Below, piece by piece: positions 22,101 through 29,602 of a stretch of 64,000 bases of DNA (position 1 is the stretch's first letter; each line of letters starts with the position of its first letter). The notes below the pieces were generated by a model. The model saw nothing but the letters and a program-made list of their open reading frames with translations. It had not been told where the DNA came from and did not search any database. This DNA comes from Asterias amurensis (lineage: Eukaryota > Echinodermata > Asteroidea > Forcipulatida > Asteriidae): the NCBI RefSeq assembly GCF_032118995.1, contig NC_092661.1:4280501-4344500 (forward strand), read 5' to 3'. The position numbers were made by a program, and so were the translations under genes.

Positions 22101-23282
22101 TAATTACTTAAAATAATTGTTTGCGTAAAAATCTTACTTGGTGACAAGCAATGGGAGGCTGTTAACATTGTGAGAAACGGCTCCCTCTGAAGTTATAGTT
22201 TTCGAGAAAGAAGTAATTTTCCACGAATTTGATTGCGAGACCTCAGAATTAGATTTTGACGTCCCGAAATCAACCATCTGAAATCACACAACTTCATGTG
22301 ACAAGGGCGTTTTTTCTTCCATCTCGCAACTTTGGAGACCAATTGAATTCATATTTTTTTTACAGGTTTGTTATTTTTTGCATATGTTGAGATACACCAA
22401 CTGTGAAGACTAGTTTTGACAATTACCAATAGTGTGCAGTGTCTTTAAGCGATGTCTGGTATGTTGAGAAAATGTTTCAGAAAGGTCCATACTGATGTTT
22501 GTCTATCTTTAGAAGAAAATGAGATTGGAAGTCTATCAAAAAACATAAAATATGTTATTATATCTTTAAAATCATGAGCTAATATACGACACTGCTCTGG
22601 AATTGCAAAGATCGTGGGTTAAAGGCACTGGACACTTTTGGTAATTACTCAAAATAATTATTAGCATAAAACCTTACTTGGTAATGGGTAATAGGGAGAG
22701 GTTGATGGTATAAAACATTATGAGAAACAGCTCCCTCTGAAGTGCCATATTTTTCGAGAAAGAAGTAATTTTCCACGAATTTGATTTAGAACTTGAGGTC
22801 TCGAAATCAACCATCTAAACGCACACAACTTCGTGTGACAAGGGTTATTTTTACTTTCATTATTATCTAGCAACTTCGATGACCAATTGAGCTCAAATTT
22901 TCACAGGTTTGTTATTTCATACATACGTTGAGATACACCAACTGTGAAGGCTAGTCTTTGACAACTACCGTTAGTGTCCAGTGTCTTTAATGTCACACCC
23001 GAGCAATAATGTCACACCCGAGCAATATATTATGCCTTTTTTCAAGAGAATTCGGCTAAGTACTGAGTATACAGTATACATGGGTGAAAACAAAATGAAT
23101 ATTCTTTATCATCTATGCAAATTTAACATCTGTTAAACATACTGTTGTTGGACTATTCTTATGAAAACACATCAGTGCTAACAATCATCCGAACCCCTAT
23201 CAGCAAATTATAACAGGAAAATATCAGCTAAACTCACCAAGAAAATTGTCTTCAGACCCTCATTGATCAACCTATCACCCAT
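1067..23282 (-). CDS. NOX: NADPH oxidase, NOX2-like (NOX1-3 type), exons 1-9; 3' end outside window
   Basis: Membrane flavocytochrome that passes electrons from NADPH through FAD and two haems to oxygen, making superoxide. Nine coding exons join without a phase break: 23282-23238, 12621-12526, 11266-11147, 10404-10159, 9106-8988, 6340-6260, 4312-4186, 3680-3567, 1180-1067 (354 residues). The start [10 protein letters not shown] matches the NOX1-3 N-terminus; there is no EF-hand extension as in NOX5/DUOX. The haem-ligand histidines are present with NOX2 spacing: FHK (about residue 104) and HVIAH (118), 14 apart; THH (220) and VHG (233), 13 apart. The conserved DHNITLC loop and FAD-binding HPFT (348) are present. 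The NADPH-binding domain lies beyond base 1. Intron 1 is over 10 kb and repeat-rich. NOX2 versus NOX1/3 cannot be settled here. Confidence 0.95.
1190..1340 (+). repeat. Short tandem array of GTCTTTGTGAC units
   Basis: GGTCTTTGTGACCTTAATAA repeats with a period of about 50-57 bp, three partial units, directly upstream of NOX exon 9. Confidence 0.75.
1400..2965. repeat. Region bounded by GCCTTGATCAAGGC palindromes
   Basis: The palindrome occurs at 1418 and 2938, with GATCACCTATA beside each. Inside are GTACATGTAC-rich hairpins, a (CA)11 run at 2607-2630 and the candidate exon at 1803. May be a decayed element; not proven. Confidence 0.4.
1803..1847 (+). CDS. Candidate first exon of a plus-strand gene (MAAGEGE)
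   Basis: TGCAATGGCGGCGGGCGAGG is a good start context in a GC-richer patch. [15 protein letters not shown] runs into a perfect donor (CA|GTAAGT). It lies in NOX intron 8 on the other strand. No downstream exon recognised. Could be chance. Confidence 0.25.
2965..3295. other. NOX intron 8, no feature seen
   Basis: Unique-looking intron sequence between exons 9 and 8. I see no repeat or exon. Confidence 0.5.
3296..3360 (-). mobile_element. tRNA-like fragment
   Basis: A and B box-like sequence (AGCTCATTTGG...GGGTTCAAATCC on minus) directly beside a family H element. No paired acceptor stem; not a working tRNA. Confidence 0.45.
3360..3533. mobile_element. Family H element
   Basis: ACACTCTAAAAACTCCCGGG and its imperfect complement CCCGGAAGTTTTCAGAGTGT at the ends; internal GACCCGGA repeats. 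Only one copy seen here. Confidence 0.8.
3567..3680 (-). CDS. NOX: NOX exon 8
   Basis: 38 codons, phase 0 at both ends. [19 protein letters not shown] (last transmembrane helix) then [14 protein letters not shown], matching the NOX2 TWKWIVGP...ERLVRF...KVVTHP run. The frame stays open for a few codons past the GTGACG donor, but exon 9 starts VIELQM, as expected after HPxK. Confidence 0.92.
3905..4147 (-). mobile_element. tRNA-derived SINE head split by a family F element
   Basis: GTGTCATGGCCGAGTGGTTA on minus at the right, GGGTTCGAATCCCGG at the left; 3970-4115 is the inserted element. Confidence 0.8.
3970..4115. mobile_element. Family F element, copy 1 (nested in SINE)
   Basis: Ends ATGGGAGACTTTCGGGACGC and AGTCTCTCAT. 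Sits in a SINE tRNA head with AT on both sides. Confidence 0.85.
4186..4312 (-). CDS. NOX: NOX exon 7
   Basis: 127 bp, enters in phase 2 and leaves in phase 0, acceptor TCCAG and donor GTGAGT. It encodes [17 protein letters not shown] and a loop [12 protein letters not shown], equivalent to the NOX2 GGIVRGQT...HNITVC segment. NIT is a possible N-glycosylation site. Confidence 0.9.
4408..4542. mobile_element. Family E hairpin, copy 1
   Basis: Inverted arms with AGGACTA, CTAACTC and CTTTGTGAAATCCACCCC; left arm diverged. Confidence 0.75.
4552..4957. mobile_element. Family B hairpin, copy 1 (double core)
   Basis: Starts TTAAAGGAACACGTTGCC and ends GGCAACGTG. The central GGGAGTCAAAATTTTGACTC palindrome is present twice in tandem here (4725-4800), unlike other copies. 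Confidence 0.88.
5373..5722. mobile_element. Family A relative
   Basis: TTAAAGGAAATGGTCACCTT to ATAGTGCCTTTAA, diverged; shares its right TTAA with the family G element. Confidence 0.7.
5719..6103. mobile_element. Family G element, copy 1
   Basis: TTAACGGAGTATTACAGAATTG to CAATTCTGTAACGTTCCTTTAA with TTAA ends; contains AAAACGCTCACTGAGCG. Next to NOX exon 6. Confidence 0.85.
6260..6340 (-). CDS. NOX: NOX exon 6 (second haem-histidine pair)
   Basis: 81 bp in phase 2/2, acceptor GACAG and donor [26 protein letters not shown] carries THH and ends LVHGTG. The two haem histidines are 13 apart, as in NOX2. Confidence 0.93.
6500..7024. mobile_element. Diverged family A relative with long T and G runs
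   Basis: Internal GGCTCAATTGGTCATCGAAG and ATCAACAGCTCTC mark it as family A. It holds a T13-G14 tract (about 6848-6875). Right end CCATGTCTTTAA. Confidence 0.55.
7022..7411. mobile_element. Family B hairpin, copy 2
   Basis: TTAAAGGAACACGTTGCC at the left and its complement ending CTTTAA at the right; core GGTCGGCCATTTATGGGAGT around 7192-7245. Confidence 0.92.
7680..8160 (-). mobile_element. tRNA-derived SINE with nested family C hairpin
   Basis: Pol III head at the right end (GTGTCATGGTCGAGCAGTTA...GGGTTCGAATCACGG on minus), body to about 7680. Split at 7821-7970 by a family C element. The copy at 27680 lacks that insert. Confidence 0.8.
7821..7970. mobile_element. Family C hairpin element, copy 2 (nested in SINE)
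   Basis: Nearly perfect inverted repeat centred near 7895; both arms carry CCCGGTGTGTGG and GACGAACGTG. The site without it is seen at 27811. Confidence 0.9.
8376..8722. mobile_element. Family A element
   Basis: Complete forward copy; inner palindrome GATTTCGAGACCTCA / TGAGGTCTCGAAATC. Confidence 0.9.
8765..8983. mobile_element. Family A element, internally deleted
   Basis: TTAAAGGCACTAGAGCACTA to GTGCAGTGTCTTTAA; right end five bases from the NOX exon 5 donor. Confidence 0.85.
8988..9106 (-). CDS. NOX: NOX exon 5
   Basis: 39 codons plus two bases, acceptor CTCAG and donor GTAAGT. It encodes the fourth transmembrane helix ([20 protein letters not shown]) and ends in SATEFIR; the Arg codon is completed by exon 6 (RRSYFE). 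A second copy of its 5' half lies 138 bp upstream. Confidence 0.92.
9187..9244 (-). pseudogene. Partial tandem copy of NOX exon 5
   Basis: Repeats the acceptor and first 19 codons of exon 5 with substitutions ([18 protein letters not shown] against [18 protein letters not shown]). It then breaks off into intron with no donor. The unit includes flanking intron (TAAAGTCTGATACAC in both copies) and has a period of 138 bp. It probably cannot be spliced as an exon. Confidence 0.85.
9614..9690 (-). mobile_element. tRNA-like SINE head
   Basis: GGGTTCGAATCCCACC on minus with upstream GTTGGCTTAGTGGTTC. Acceptor arms do not pair. Confidence 0.5.
9733..9830 (+). mobile_element. tRNA-like SINE head
   Basis: CGGTCTAGGTGGTATGAC then GGGTTCGAATCCCACCCGAG. 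A short CTCGG/CCGAG pair remains but the arms are not a regular tRNA. Confidence 0.5.
9964..10109. mobile_element. Family F element, copy 2
   Basis: ATGGAAGACTTTGGGACGC to AGTCTCCCAT, 50 bp left of NOX exon 4. Confidence 0.85.
10159..10404 (-). CDS. NOX: NOX exon 4 (first haem-histidine pair)
   Basis: 82 codons, phase 0 at both ends, acceptor CACAG and donor [22 protein letters not shown] and VHVIAHFFN carry the first two haem ligands. The following extracellular loop ([20 protein letters not shown]) is lineage-specific. Two partial copies of the first third of this exon lie just upstream (10747-10822 and 10952-11022). Confidence 0.94.
10513..10736. mobile_element. Family D element, copy 1
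   Basis: GGGCCCTATTTCATAGCGCT to AGCTCTATGAAACTGGGCCC, long inverted arms. Lies between NOX exon 4 and its partial copy. Confidence 0.88.
10747..11130 (-). pseudogene. Two partial tandem copies of NOX exon 4 and its upstream intron
   Basis: Two units follow the true exon. Unit 2 (10747-10935) encodes [24 protein letters not shown], decayed at both edges. Unit 3 (from 10952) encodes [20 protein letters not shown]. In all three units the same intron sequence lies upstream of the exon (GACGCCATGTTAGTAAGCATC and variants), so exon 5' end plus intron was copied together. A family D element (10513-10736) separates the exon from unit 2. No donor is kept in units 2 and 3. Confidence 0.85.
11147..11266 (-). 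CDS. NOX: NOX exon 3
   Basis: 40 codons, phase 0 at both ends, CCAG acceptor and GTAAGA donor. It contains the highly conserved [20 protein letters not shown] segment (second transmembrane helix). The NOX2 equivalent reads [20 protein letters not shown]. Confidence 0.93.
11285..11536. mobile_element. Family C relative, longer core
   Basis: Same ends (GTTCGATTAGCTTCCCTGGG, and its complement AGGGGAGCTAAACGAACGCA) but a different middle of about 180 bp rich in GGTGAGCCCC. Lies just upstream of NOX exon 3. Confidence 0.7.
12076..12461. mobile_element. Family A element
   Basis: Complete forward copy, TTAAAGGCAGTGGACACTAT to GTGTACACTGTCTTTAA, 65 bp from NOX exon 2. Confidence 0.9.
12526..12621 (-). 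CDS. NOX: NOX exon 2
   Basis: 32 codons, phase 0 at both ends, GCAG acceptor and GTACGT donor. It encodes the first transmembrane helix ([11 protein letters not shown]) and the stretch YFYIRHITG, which matches the NOX FYTRxxLG segment. Confidence 0.9.
12958..13170 (-). mobile_element. LINE ORF2 3' end, remnant
   Basis: [20 protein letters not shown] then FSRWFPAS and [19 protein letters not shown], the usual end of CR1-like ORF2 proteins (RR..LC..FA.K...F..WFP, then NSP.PYL..LLN). Confidence 0.7.
13150..13330 (+). mobile_element. LINE-like tail with ATT repeats
   Basis: [19 protein letters not shown], then GGCGGATACCGGCGCTC and (ATT)n. Opposite in direction to the remnant at 12958-13170. 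Confidence 0.45.
13320..13672. mobile_element. Family A relative, left end lost
   Basis: Begins within the element (ATTGTTAGCGTAAAAACTG) after an ATT repeat and ends GGTGCCTTTAA. Confidence 0.75.
13669..14048. mobile_element. Family B hairpin, copy 3
   Basis: Full length with TTAA at both ends, abutting the end of a family A element at 13670 (shared TTTAAAGG). Confidence 0.92.
14114..14597. mobile_element. Family A element with 98-bp internal duplication
   Basis: Segment CACAACTTTGTGTGACAAGG to TTGTTATTTTATG occurs twice in direct order (14333 and 14431). Confidence 0.9.
15253..16019. mobile_element. Family A element with internal 190-bp tandem repeat
   Basis: Three units of the middle part; GGGAAATTTGGGGAGAGGTT at 15501 and 15691 marks two joints. 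Units 1 and 2 share an A-rich change (AAAGAAAAAAAACTTCGTGT), so amplification was recent and local. Confidence 0.92.
16490..16760. mobile_element. Palindrome-rich segment with GCTTACGGTAAGC units
   Basis: TTGGCTCTGCTTACCG at the left pairs with CGGTAAGCAGAGCCATG at the right; inner part repeats CGCTTAC and GCCGAAT. Foldback element. Confidence 0.7.
16760..17270. mobile_element. Diverged family A relative, reverse
   Basis: GCATAAAATAACAAATCTGT through TTACTTCAGAGGGAGCCGTTT to ATAGTGCCTTA; expanded middle with poly-T. Confidence 0.65.
17270..18530. other. NOX intron 1, mostly unique sequence
   Basis: Short open frames only (for example 17261-17521). A C12 run lies near 18146. I see no exon or clear repeat. 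Confidence 0.4.
18630..19160 (+). mobile_element. LINE reverse transcriptase C-terminal region, decayed
   Basis: [20 protein letters not shown] then [45 protein letters not shown] and [18 protein letters not shown]. This is the typical C-terminal order of CR1/L2-like non-LTR elements. Stops and small shifts throughout; inactive. Confidence 0.8.
19467..19856. mobile_element. Family B hairpin, copy 4
   Basis: Full length; core lacks one G (CACACGTCGGCC). Both arms encode the same mirrored open frames, an effect of the palindrome rather than genes. Confidence 0.92.
20170..20504. mobile_element. Family A element, reverse, left end lost
   Basis: Starts inside at AAAATAACAAACCTGTGAAA and ends GTGTCCACTGCCTTTAA. 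Confidence 0.85.
20690..20950 (+). repeat. GC-rich minisatellite (GAGCCTAAG units)
   Basis: Units of 12-24 bp such as GAGCCTAAGTCGGGAC and CACAACCTAAG repeated across the segment; one 30-base unit (GCCGGGACTCTGGTCGG) occurs twice. Confidence 0.8.
21595..21976. mobile_element. Family B hairpin, copy 5
   Basis: Full length with small internal losses (the FSKTN... arm is shorter on the left). Ends CACGTTAAAAGGGACACG and CTGTTCCTTTAA. Confidence 0.9.
22077..22450. mobile_element. Family A element
   Basis: Forward copy, TTAAAGGCAGTAGACACCAC to GTGCAGTGTCTTTAA, preceded by a small hairpin (GGGAAGTCGG...CCGACTTCCC, 22014-22076). Confidence 0.88.
22619..22992. mobile_element. Family A element
   Basis: Forward copy, TTAAAGGCACTGGACACTTT to GTCCAGTGTCTTTAA. 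Confidence 0.9.
23238..23282 (-). CDS. NOX: NOX exon 1 (start codon)
   Basis: ATG then 15 codons, [15 protein letters not shown], ending in phase 0 at a GTGAGT donor. It reads straight into exon 2 ([11 protein letters not shown]). The NEGL motif after the initial MG corresponds to the start of vertebrate NOX2. It is too short to find as an open frame; it was found by searching upstream of exon 2 for this motif. Confidence 0.85.
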
Positions 23283-23640
23283 GTTGCTTCCAGTACTTCA
23301 GAGTTAACCACATAAAAGAGCTTGCAAAGGAATGAGGCTTTCCGGTCTCAGGCCGAGCAGCGTAGATCACCGAAGCGCTCCGTGGGTGTCAGCGCTCCTC
23401 TGTACCCTGCGAGTTGAGCGAGTGTTTACCCTCGACTCGAACTGAAATCAACACTGTTGTGTGTGCGCTGACACTAGCAAATGAAAACTCTACCAGTTAG
23501 GCAACCCACTTCAGTTTATGCCAGTCAACGTTTGGTGTGTATAATCATTGAGGTTGGTGGTTATGCTCCCGTGAACTGTGACAACAGTTCATGTGAAAAG
23601 GCATTTCATTTCCGCATATTATCATGACTAGAGGTACGTG
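23283..23640 (-). promoter_or_regulatory. 5' flank of NOX exon 1
   Basis: Holds the 5' UTR and possibly the promoter. 23340-23460 is more GC-rich than its surroundings. I see no clear TATA box. A GAACTGTGACAACAGTTC hairpin lies at about 23573. Confidence 0.3.
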
Positions 23641-23739
23641 TGATGAACTATTATTGTCAATAGTTATTGGACAGTCTAATCTGGTTTTTGTTGCCTATTT
23701 CTTTTTTATTCACTCCTTTCAGTAGCATGTCCTTCAGGG

Positions 23740-24140
23740 CGATCGGAAAAGTTGAATGAAGAGACCTTCGTTTTTTTGCGTTTAAGGATTCGGGTACCTT
23801 TTTAAAATGTCCAAAGATTTACATTAAACTTACAGGGTTTCAAGATAATGACAGTGGAAAGCTTCCCTTCAAATATTACTTACTGAGGTGCTGTAGTTTC
23901 TGAGAAATGAGTAAAACAATCTTATGAAAATACGTTTGTAAATGATTAAAATAATTTTCGTCTCATGCGACGAAAATTTTTTTCATGAATATTTTTTTAT
24001 TACTCATTTCCCCAAAACTACAGCACCTCAGCACGTAATATTTCCAGGGAAGCTTTCTACTATCATTATCAAACTGTGTAAGTGTAGTGTAAACCTGTGG
24101 ACATTGTGTTTTTTTGTCCTACAAAAGTTACGTAGACCCT
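23740..24140. mobile_element. Inverted-repeat element with CTACAGCACCTCAG arms
   Basis: CTGAGGTGCTGTAGTTT (23883) and AACTACAGCACCTCAG (24015) pair; outer parts AGCTTCCCTTC and GGAAGCTTTC too. Centre TTTTCGTCTCATGCGACGAAAA is a hairpin. Confidence 0.75.
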
Positions 24141-24536
24141 TTAAAGGCACTGGACACTATTGGTAATTACTCAAAACAATTGTTAGCACAAAAGCGTACT
24201 TAGTAACAAGCAATGCAGAGCTGTTGAAAGTATAAACATTGTGAGAAACGGCGTCCTCTAAATAAGTTTTCGAGAAAGAAGACATGATCCACTAAAAACA
24301 ATTGAATTTGATTTCGAGACTTTATAATTAGATTTTGAGGTCCCCCGAAATCAAGCATCTGGAAGCACACAACTTCGTGTTACAAGGGTGTTTTTTCTTC
24401 CATTATTATCTCGCAACTTCTACGACCAATTGAGTTCAAAATTTTCACAGGTTTGTTATTTTATGCATATGTTGAGATACACCAAGTGAGACGACCGGTC
24501 TTTGACAAATGCCAATAGTGTCCATTGTCTTTAAAG
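24140..24536. mobile_element. Family A element
   Basis: Forward copy joined to the right end of another inverted-repeat element (23740-24140, with CTACAGCACCTCAG arms). Confidence 0.88.
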
Positions 24537-24603
24537 GTAGGGTCATCGGTTGTTTTTTGTCAACGTGGTGCTAATTAAAAGCACACTTGCAAAGAAAGAT
24601 AGA

Positions 24604-25060
24604 TTTAAAGACACTGGACAATATTGGTAATGTCAAAGACCAGTCTTCTCACTTAAAGCATGAAGGAAGCTTCCTCCATGCTTTATGCTTAAGGCAGTGG
24701 ACACTATTGGTAATTTCTCGAAATAATTATTAGCAAAAACCGTATCTTGGTGACGAGTAATGGGGAGAGGTTGATGATATAAAACATTGTGAGAAACGGC
24801 TCCCTCTGAAAAGCCATAGTTTTCGAGAAAGAAGTATTTTTCCACGATTTTGATTTCGAGACCTCAAAATCACGAAATCAACCATCTAAACGCACAGAAC
24901 TTCGTGTGACAAGGGTGTTTTTTCTTTCATTACTATCTCGCAAGTTCGATGACCGATTGAGCTCCAATTTTCACAAGTTTGTTATTTTATGCTTATGTTG
25001 AGACACACCAACTGTGAAGGCTAGTTTTTGACAATTACCAAAAGTGTCCACTGCCTTTAA
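24604..25060. mobile_element. Family A element with a broken twin
   Basis: A 55-bp end fragment (24604-24660) abuts hairpin GCATGAAGGAAGCTTCCTCC, then a complete forward copy from about 24690. Confidence 0.85.
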
Positions 25061-25342
25061 TGTATTAACATGTGAAAATTTGAGCTCAATTGGTCGCCGA
25101 AGTTGCGAGCTAACTATGAAAGAAAAAACAGCCTTGTCACACGAAATTGTTTGCTTTCAGATGCTTGATTTTGAGACCTCAAGTTCTAAATCTGAGGTCT
25201 CGAAATCAAATTCGTGGAAAAGTACGCCATTTCTCACAACGGTTTTATACTATCAACCTCTCCCCATTACTTGTTACCAAGTGAGGTTTTATGCTGATAG
25301 TTATGTTGAGTGTTTACCAATAGTGTCCACTGCCTTTAAAGG
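25060..25342. mobile_element. Family A element, reverse
   Basis: Begins inside at AACATGTGAAAATTTGAGC, sharing TTTAA with the previous copy; ends GTCCACTGCCTTTAA. Confidence 0.85.
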
Positions 25343-26290
25343 AAGATAAACCTGTGAAAGTTTCAGCCGAGTACTAGGTGTCTACTTGGTGAGAAAACAC
25401 CAAAAAACAGTCACAATTATTTTTCATGAGAATGTCGAATCCACATTTTAGCAAGGAACCGGAGTCTGTCCCAAAAATATGCACAAACTTCTTGATAGCG
25501 CCCTCTTTTGACTTATCCTTCTTCAGCCCGAAGTAATTTCCCATGACGGGGCAGGAGGATCTCTTGAAGAAAGATTTCCCTGCCACACCCGAGGACACCA
25601 AGGAGTAAAAATGTTAGGGCACAAAGGGGGCGTTTCGCATAACTGATGCAGAGAAAAATCGCGATCTCCCCCTTCAAACCAAGTCTAGAAACACAGTAGT
25701 CTTGATTGGTGACTCAGTTTTTTGCACTAGTCACCGGTAGAGGGCACTACATAGACTTTTTGGGAGGCCGACTCGGAAAGACTGGGCAAGTCTACAAATC
25801 ATTTCGATCCAGACGTTTGTGTGATACAGACACTCGTCTCCAGTAATTTGTGTTGTGATAACAAAATGAAAGTAAGTCGCCAACATGACCAGAAACGCCA
25901 CGGAAAGCCCTCTTTTACTTTAATGTGATTTACACTGAAATAACCAAAAAAGAAAATACAGTTTTGTCTATAATTCATTTTCCTCAACCTTTATTTTCTT
26001 AAAACCTGATAAATATTTATCCAAAGATATCACTTACCAAAAAAATAAGAAATTCAAGTATTTCAACTGAGTTTGGATTATACTTTTGCTTAACATTTGT
26101 ATTGCTTCAATTTCTACAACCAATAAAACCCTGTTTTAAGCTGCAACATTTACTTTAACACTCGTTAAAGTTCTTGTTTTCAACTGCAATGTGAATACTG
26201 GACTCCCAGCAGACTAAAACAAGTCTAGTTTTCCTCCTGGACTCAGTTTCATTCTGATGATTTAAACTCACAAGAGATCGAGTCCAGTGC
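25340..26290. other. NOX upstream region, no gene seen
   Basis: 25490-25620 shares GCGCCCTCTTTTGA and CAGCCC.A.TAATT with 44030-44110, a dispersed repeat of unknown type. The rest looks unique. Confidence 0.4.
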
Positions 26291-26292
26291 AC

Positions 26293-26664
26293 TTAAAGGC
26301 AGTGGACACTATTGGTAAATGCAAAGACTAGCCTTCACAGTTGGTGTATCTCAACATAATGCATAAAAAAACAAACCTGTGAAAATTTGAGCTCAATCGG
26401 TCATCGAAGTTGCGAGATAATAATGAAAGAAAAATAACCCTTGTGCGTTTAGATGGTTGATTTCGAGACCTCAAGATCTAAACTTGAGGTCTCCAAATCA
26501 AATTCGTGGAAAATTGCTTCTTTCTCGAAAACTATGGCACTTCAGAGGTAGCCGTTTCTCACAATGTTTTATACCATCAACCTCTCCCCATTACTCGTCA
26601 CCAAGAAAGGTTTTATGCCAATTATTATTTTGAGTAATTACCAATAGTGTCCACTGCCTTTAAA
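26293..26664. mobile_element. Family A element, reverse
   Basis: Complete, TTAAAGGCAGTGGACACTAT to GTCCACTGCCTTTAA. Confidence 0.9.
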
Positions 26665-27280
26665 ATGACCACCGCAATTTACTACATTCATTTTTGTATG
26701 TATGTAAAAATGTTTACACAATTATGAACAATAGTTATATTTTTAGTATTATTATCTACAATAGATATGGGGGTGCAAAAATAAACAATTTGAAAACTTT
26801 CTAAATTTTCTATATTTCCTTTTAACTACACCAATCTTAAAGAGTTTTACCTTTTCCTCAACATTATTTCAAAACCCTACTTTAAAAAAAAAAGGATTTT
26901 GCTTCGTATTTATTCATTATTTTGTTTTGTCAGTTTCTCATTTTGACATGTTTGAGGCCTGTCTCGAAAATGTATGTCATCATTGCATCAGGAATAAAGA
27001 ATATTATTTTTAAAACAATTGTTCATCCTACAACCTACACCGATGTTTAAGAACTGTGTACTCTGGTTTTCCCCAAACTTATTTTACTTTTAGACCTTGG
27101 CTTTAAAAAACTTCTTTTCCTGGAAGACGATCAGAGCATACTGATCGAAAGGTTGAGTTGAAATCAAAGGTTCTTTTCAGAACCACCCCAACCAATTTAG
27201 AAACGGTTTAGAAATTATCACTACATGGTGTTACCGCAAACCTTCACTAAATTCCACCATGCAAAGTTTCAAATCCTACT
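26664..27280. other. AT-rich intergenic sequence with retroelement-like tail
   Basis: 27115-27260 (GACGATCAGAGCATACTGAT, GGTTCTTTTCAGAACC, ATGGTGTTACCGCAAACC) recurs in reverse at 15000-15135, so it is a dispersed repeat; the CTTCTGGAGA/GATC hairpin end suggests a retroelement tail. Confidence 0.5.
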
Positions 27281-27496
27281 TTAAAAGGAACCAGTTGCCT
27301 TGAATCGGTCGGGTTGGTCTTTGAAAAGCGTTATGAAATGCATGGTTAGATAGATAATTAAAAAGTAGACTATAATGATCCACACAAATTTGCCTCGAAA
27401 TTGCATGGTTTTCCTTTTACTTTGCGAACTAACACAGTCGGCCATTTATGCGAGTCAAAAATTTGACTCCCAGTAATGGCCGACCGTGTTAGTCGA
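27281..27496. mobile_element. Family B hairpin, left half only
   Basis: TTAAAAGGAACCAGTTGCC to the core GGCCGACCGTGTTAGTCGA, then unrelated sequence. The right arm is missing. Confidence 0.8.
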
Positions 27497-27616
27497 TACC
27501 CCCACCCTATTCTTCTCAGTCACAACCTTGTACCCAAGATTTCCACATGGTGTACCAGCCCCCAACCAAAACTCCAGCTAAAAACCAATCCTCTACCAGT
27601 CCATTTGCATTACACC

Positions 27617-28210
27617 AGGGCCCCATTTCACTGAGCTGCTTTACGGTCGATTTTTGTGCTTACTATTTTTAATATTATTTTTGGTATGCAAGTCGCCAGA
27701 CACACAAGGCCTGAAGGCCACTTCAAGGTGTGGGCTCAGCTATTTTATTCCAGAGCCCATTGCCACCTACTCCTAGGGCTGAAACAAGGTTACCCCTTTT
27801 ACAGTCCATACGGATGTAGGCTTGGGTATCATCAATCCGAAGCCTGGCCGGTAGAGCACAAAGCACTGTTTCCCCAATTTTACGTAGCAAGTGTCACAAC
27901 CGGGACTCGAACCCTCACTCTGCTGGTCAAACACCAGAGATTGAATCCGGTGCTTTTAACTGTGGCTTCCACGTCATAGCGATGCTTAATGTCCCTGTCA
28001 GCACACGAAAAGGCATGCTAACCTTCTGGTGCTTACTGCACAAAACTAAATGACATCACAAATCCATGGTTAACAGACAAGCTGGCCGCCTAATTTTCTT
28101 GCTAACCTGTGACTTACTCGCTTAAACCTTAGCGGATTTTGCTGCTACAGGAAGCACAAAGATTTACTTAATACCGATAAATAAGCAGCACAATGAAATT
28201 GGGCCCAAAT
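27617..28210. mobile_element. Family D relatives around a SINE
   Basis: GGGCCCCATTTCACTGAGCT at 27617 and AATGAAATTGGGCCC ending 28206 appear to be the two ends of one family D-like element that holds the SINE at 27680. Ends only are clear. Confidence 0.5.
27680..27980 (-). mobile_element. tRNA-derived SINE, copy without the family C insert
   Basis: Same body as 7680-8160 (GTCGCCAGACACACAAGGCC...) and same head with GGGTTCGAGTCCCGG. At 27811 AGTCCATAC runs directly into GATGTAGGCTTGGG, the empty site for the hairpin. Confidence 0.8.
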
Positions 28211-28304
28211 TCATGTTTACCAGAGTAGGGTTATCAGCCAAAATGACGTTTCACACGTACAATTTGGAACTGGTGTTCTGCTAATTTCTGTTAGCCGAAA
28301 ATGA

Positions 28305-28620
28305 TTAAAGACTCTGGACTCTATTGGTAATTGTCAAAGACCAGTCTTCCCACTTGCTGTATCTCAACATATGCATAAAATATCAAACCTCTGAAAATTT
28401 GAGCTCAATTGGTCGTCGAGGTTGCGAGTTGTGTGCTTTCAGATGCTTGATTTTGAGACTTCAAGTTCTAAATCTGAGGTCTCGAAGTCAAATTAGTAGA
28501 AAATTACTTCTGTCTCGAAACCTACTCTCACAATGTTTTATACCTGTTACTCTTTACCAAGTAAGGTTTTGTGCTAAAAATTATTTTGAGTAATTACCAA
28601 TAGTGTCCACTGCCTTTAAG
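28305..28620. mobile_element. Family A element, reverse
   Basis: TTAAAGACTCTGGACTCTAT to GTCCACTGCCTTTAA with two internal losses. Confidence 0.88.
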
Positions 28621-28931
28621 CAATACATTCTTCTTAATAATCAGCTTTAAAAACAGTAGTTAGGGCTTAAAATGCTTACAAGTGCTCAAAGCATAATTTA
28701 ATAAGCGGGGTACCAGTCACAGATTGTCCATGTGACAAGGCATTTTGGCTGGCACCTTATTCTAGTAAGCATAATTTTGTTGTGCTTACTTTTTTCTGCA
28801 TAAGCAGTTCTAGGATTGGACCCACTGCCAATTTCATAGCGCTCCTTAAAAGCACAAAAAGTGGCTAAGCACAACAAAATAATGCTAACCACCATAAGGT
28901 TATCAGCCCACTAAATATCAAAAGTAGAGCA

Positions 28932-29150
28932 CATTATAGACGATGTGACCTCTGACGTCACATGAAAACCATAACATGATTCGCGTGCATACCGCCGGGC
29001 AAAACCGTTGTGTTTTGGCAGCCAGCTAGAAAGTGTATGCAATCTTACCATGATGACTACAGGTCTTTTTGCCCGGCTAAACATGACGTATACAGTGTTT
29101 TGTCAACAGAGGGCGGTTTGAATGTAAACATAGGTCACATCGTCTATAAG
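28932..29150. mobile_element. Inverted-repeat element, CGATGTGACC ends
   Basis: TTATAGACGATGTGACCT at the left, AGGTCACATCGTCTATAA at the right; inner GCCGGGCAAAA and TTTTGCCCGGC also pair. Confidence 0.85.
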
Positions 29151-29278
29151 AGTCCCCAGCACCACACACCTGCAACCTATACATCCCTACATTGGGAGAT
29201 TGATTGCAGTATCGATCCAGATCCAGATCCAGATCTGTGGCTGGTATCCTGTATAATTTTAAAGCAGTTCTTTCTGAT

Positions 29279-29602
29279 TAAGAGCAAGTTCGAGTGCGCA
29301 CATTTAGTCCACCAGTGGTCGACCACAGACTAGCAACGCACATGCGCAGTGATGCACTCACTCGAACGATTCATTTGGAAGTCTAGTCAACCTTCCGTCT
29401 TTTCGCGTTGGTGTCACTGGTTCCCCTCTGCGCTTTACACAGGTTAGAATGGAACATGCTGTTGGGACCAGTGAAGAAACCATGGGCTCGAGGCTGGTTC
29501 CAAATGGTCGACCACAGTAGTCAACCAATGGTCGACCAGCCTGGGTTCGAGTGCAAATGGTCAACCTTTAGTTAACCATTGTGCACACTCGAACTTGCTC
29601 TA
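29279..29602. mobile_element. Inverted-repeat element, GAGCAAGTTCGAGTG ends
   Basis: TTAAGAGCAAGTTCGAGTGC and GCACACTCGAACTTGCTCTAA; inner GGTCGACCA repeated on both arms. It appears to sit inside a family D-like element (TAAGCAGCTCTATGAAATTG follows). Confidence 0.85.
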